Assembly: GCF_014805625.2 (NCBI RefSeq)
Contig: NW_023998414.1
Span: 40,497,794-40,561,793, forward strand
Length of the DNA stretch: 64,000 nucleotides
DNA from: Glossina fuscipes
Taxonomy: Eukaryota; Arthropoda; Insecta; Diptera; Glossinidae
Reading direction: 5' to 3'
Both the position numbers and the translations under genes were made by a program. Shown in pieces: positions 61,274-64,000 of the stretch (position 1 is the stretch's first letter; each line of letters starts with the position of its first letter). The notes beneath the pieces are model-generated. The model was not told the DNA's origin. It saw nothing but the letters and a program-made list of their open reading frames with translations, and ran no database searches.

Positions 61274-63271
61274 CTTTGTCTTTTCCTTTATTTTCTTCCT
61301 CTTCGAACATTTATTTGTTATTTAGTATAATTCTTTTTAATTGCATTTTGTGCATAACTAAACTGGCTGGTAGAAGTTTGTGTGATTTGCATGTGATATC
61401 TTGTGCATGTGCGTTGTGTAACGAAAAGATGCCACAATTAGTAACATATTTTTTCAATACTTTTATAATGAATTTAAAAATTTATCCTATTGGTAATGGA
61501 TGCAAAGTTATATCATCTCCTAAATTTTGTTTCTAATATAGACTTCTCAAACAACTCCATTAGAAGGTGTTCTCCTGTTCAAAATTCATCAAAAAATACC
61601 CATCAGTGAATATATAAAAAAAAGGTTATAAAGTTAGTCGACACGTTCGCTAACAAGAAGTGGGCTTACTCGCACTTATAAAATTGATTAGAAATGGCGA
61701 AACGGATCTAAGAAACGGAAAATAGGGCGTCGTAACGCCGCACCATAATCTCTTCACGTTTTCTGAAAATGATGACAAACTAATTTAGATAACGACCCAC
61801 GCTCGATTAATGCTTGAAGCTTGGAATGCTTGGAATAATTTATATACAAATTTTGCAATGTTCATTTATATACATATATATTTATCTTATATATGTATTT
61901 TTAAATGCTCGGATTGCTCTGTTCTAAACACTATTGCTTATTCTACCAGTGATATTTCGTTTGTATTATGTATACTCTGGTTCGGCAGCATTGATTCTTA
62001 GGATCTCTTTGGAATGGTCAATAAAAATAGTATGGCTTTCGAGCAATATAGTATTGTATGACAACACTACAATCTACATGTACAGGTATGTATGCATTGG
62101 AGGTTTCCGGCTTTGCTTCGTTGATTATATCCAGGTATCCATCTCTTCGTTTTCGGTGTATGGTTTGCAAATGGGCGCACTCCAAACATAAGCACGCCCA
62201 CAATCATCAAAATATTGCAACTTATAACCGACGGAAACGATATCTACCAAGAAAACAAGTCACAAGCTGGCTTAAGTCTGTTGCTCCAGCGCATCGGTGA
62301 GTAAGTCTCTGGACTATTAAATAGAAAAAAAAATGGCAAAATCCATATTAGTTTTGGAAATTGCCAGCTTCCAAACAAATATCTTGCAAATATGTTGCAT
62401 CGCTCACCTCTTCACGAGTTGCGGTGATTTTCACGATGCTATTGTTGTTGCTTTGAAATTAATAGAAAAGTTCGTTGTTTCGCGTGTTTACTCCACATTG
62501 CCTTTTGTTTTGGTGCATAATACTTTCCAAACTCATTGTGGGATTCAAAAGTTTTACGACAACTCTTCTTGGTCGAAAACACAAATTTATCGACGATTCC
62601 AAGAGAAAATTTGGAAAAGAATTTTGAAAATAATTTCGAAGGGACAGTTATTTTTCGAATGTTCCATACAATGGAACAAAAGCCCCACATAGAAGAAGTT
62701 TTTGTTAGGGCAATAGGCTTGGGGCAAATGATGAAACCAATGCGGTAGACTGCAGCATATTTTCAAGATCTCGAGCAATCTTTCCATAAAAAGGAAATCG
62801 AAAGAGGACGGAATAAAGTAAAATTTTTCAACAAAAAAAATAAAATATTTTTTCTTACTATGTACCCCGGGAACTATTAACCCATCTGTAATGTGTTTAG
62901 AGCTAATATTTCTTTTTAATCATATTTTTCAATGCTGTGTGATTTTTCCAAAGAAAAATTTGCTAAATCAAGAGCTCATCCTAAGCCTTGTATTCAGAGA
63001 AGACTTGCAATGAGTAGTTTTTTTATTCTTTCTGTAAAGCCGCAGACATACGAATATTATGAAGTATTCAGAAAAATCACGCTTACCGAAGATGTGGTCC
63101 CAAATAATCGTGTACGTCTTAAAGAGTTCACTAGTGAGATGAATCCATCTATTAAGTCTGTTCAACAAGTTTTAATCATAACTGTTTGTATTAAGCATTG
63201 TAAGCAGTTCATAGCTTCCTTTATCTCCTTCCAGTTCTAAGAAAGCAAGAGGAAAACGTATTGAATCAGCG
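61274..63271. other. Unassigned open frames, possibly decayed coding sequence
   Basis: Frames at 62058-62300 (+), 62333-62692 (+, 119 codons), 62439-62690 (-) and 62932-63240 (+, 102 codons) are longer and less repetitive than most. The last contains 'VKPQTYEYYEVFRKITLTED' and 'NNRVRLKEFTSEMNPSIKSV', which looks protein-like, but a minus frame overlaps it and I recognise no family. No clear splice sites bound it. It could be a degenerate transposon or retrocopy, or chance. Confidence 0.3.
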
Positions 63272-63289
63272 CAAAAAAAAAAAAAAAAC
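63272..63289. repeat. poly(A) tract
   Basis: About 17 A, about 30 bases after the stop of the 62932-63240 frame. Confidence 0.85.
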
Positions 63290-64000
63290 AAGCTAAAGAT
63301 TATATCTTAATTACCTACGAAAAATCTACAGACAACTTGATCAAACAGATCTGCAGACAACTTGATAACGCATACGTATACTAGTCGATGCAATTCACTT
63401 TGCAATATTTTTTATTAAATCCCTTTCGTTCGTTAGGGGTTGAGGGTAATTTTTACACCGCAAATATACTTTTAAACAGCATGGGATACTTAGACCGTTT
63501 ATCAATTAGATTGAATGCTGTTGGAATTCCCGTAGTTGCAAAAGATGATAGCAATTATTAAAAATTATTATGCGTATATCTCTCGTTGATGGCCTGCCAT
63601 AAGAGAGCTAGCGAAATAAATATGCACTGATGCACTGATAAAAACTATGTAACTGGGAATAAGGAGAAATGAAAATTTTAAAATATATTTTCGTAGAGAA
63701 CGGTTGGAAAATATGTTCAAATATAGATCAATTGTGTTACCCTAATCTAAAACTACAGATATATATATGTATACAGACAAGTATATCTGAACTTGATTTA
63801 AATGATCCTCTTGTAATGCTTACTACGACTGAGAAACCTGCATATATAAACATTGGCTGAGGAGTATCCAAGAACTCCGAGGAAGTGAGTGAGACATTTT
63901 TATCCTTTTTACTGTTTCATCTAACCTACTCGTGGCGCCTTCGAATGCTTTTCAAAAATGTTTTCCGGTTTTTTAAATTTGCGAATGCGAACAAAATAGA
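63290..64000. other. Non-coding; 63-codon frame at 63669-63860
   Basis: The plus frame 63669-63860 has no recognised domain. Nothing else is seen to the end of the window. Confidence 0.35.

Overview
This is AT-rich eukaryotic DNA that is very poor in genes. Dense mono- to pentanucleotide repeats, no compact gene arrangement and decayed transposons all fit intergenic and/or long-intron sequence of an insect. The best indicator is a repeat family with the layout of the dipteran mini-me/INE-1 (DINE-1) elements: a conserved head, an optional (TA)n tract, a (GTCY)n tract and a conserved tail. Together with several mariner relics, this suggests a fly, plausibly a higher fly with a larger genome than Drosophila melanogaster (tephritid-like). 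The species is an inference and was not tested.

No complete protein-coding gene is visible. Open frames rarely exceed 100 codons, many are open on both strands or made of simple repeats, and the longest (155 codons, 29.85-30.32 kb) lies antisense to a mariner relic. The one segment that looks like host coding sequence is a candidate terminal exon at 36282-36445 (+), which follows a good 3' splice site. I do not recognise its product.

Layout. 0-10 kb: a reverse-strand mini-me-like tail (466-660), then simple repeats and T-rich sequence. 10.8-11.45 kb: a tRNA-like SINE (-) directly followed by a mini-me-like copy (+). 13.9-15.65 kb: unassigned frames, then a mariner C-terminal relic (+). 18.56-19.14 kb: a long cryptic pyrimidine-rich repeat. 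20.3-21.45 kb: another mini-me-like copy (-) and another SINE (-). 24.3-25.1 kb: two mini-me-like copies in tandem. 27.1-30.3 kb: one more mini-me-like copy and two mariner relics (-). 31-35 kb: microsatellites. 35.25-35.63 kb: a mariner C-terminal relic (+). 36.28-36.45 kb: the candidate exon. 45.2 kb: an acidic, possibly piggyBac-like fragment. 48.0-48.6 kb: a mini-me-like tail and a degenerate internal repeat. 50.4-50.8 kb: a double (GTCY) element. 54.0-54.6 kb: a probable piggyBac-like relic (-). 55.0 kb: a third SINE (-). 57.6-57.9 kb: more mini-me-like tails. 58.6-59.1 kb: a short tandem duplication. 60-64 kb: microsatellites and unassigned frames.

No gene system or pathway is encoded here. 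The window records repeated transposon insertion and decay, and I did not find a new biological system. All family assignments were made by eye from residue and base patterns and need database searches.
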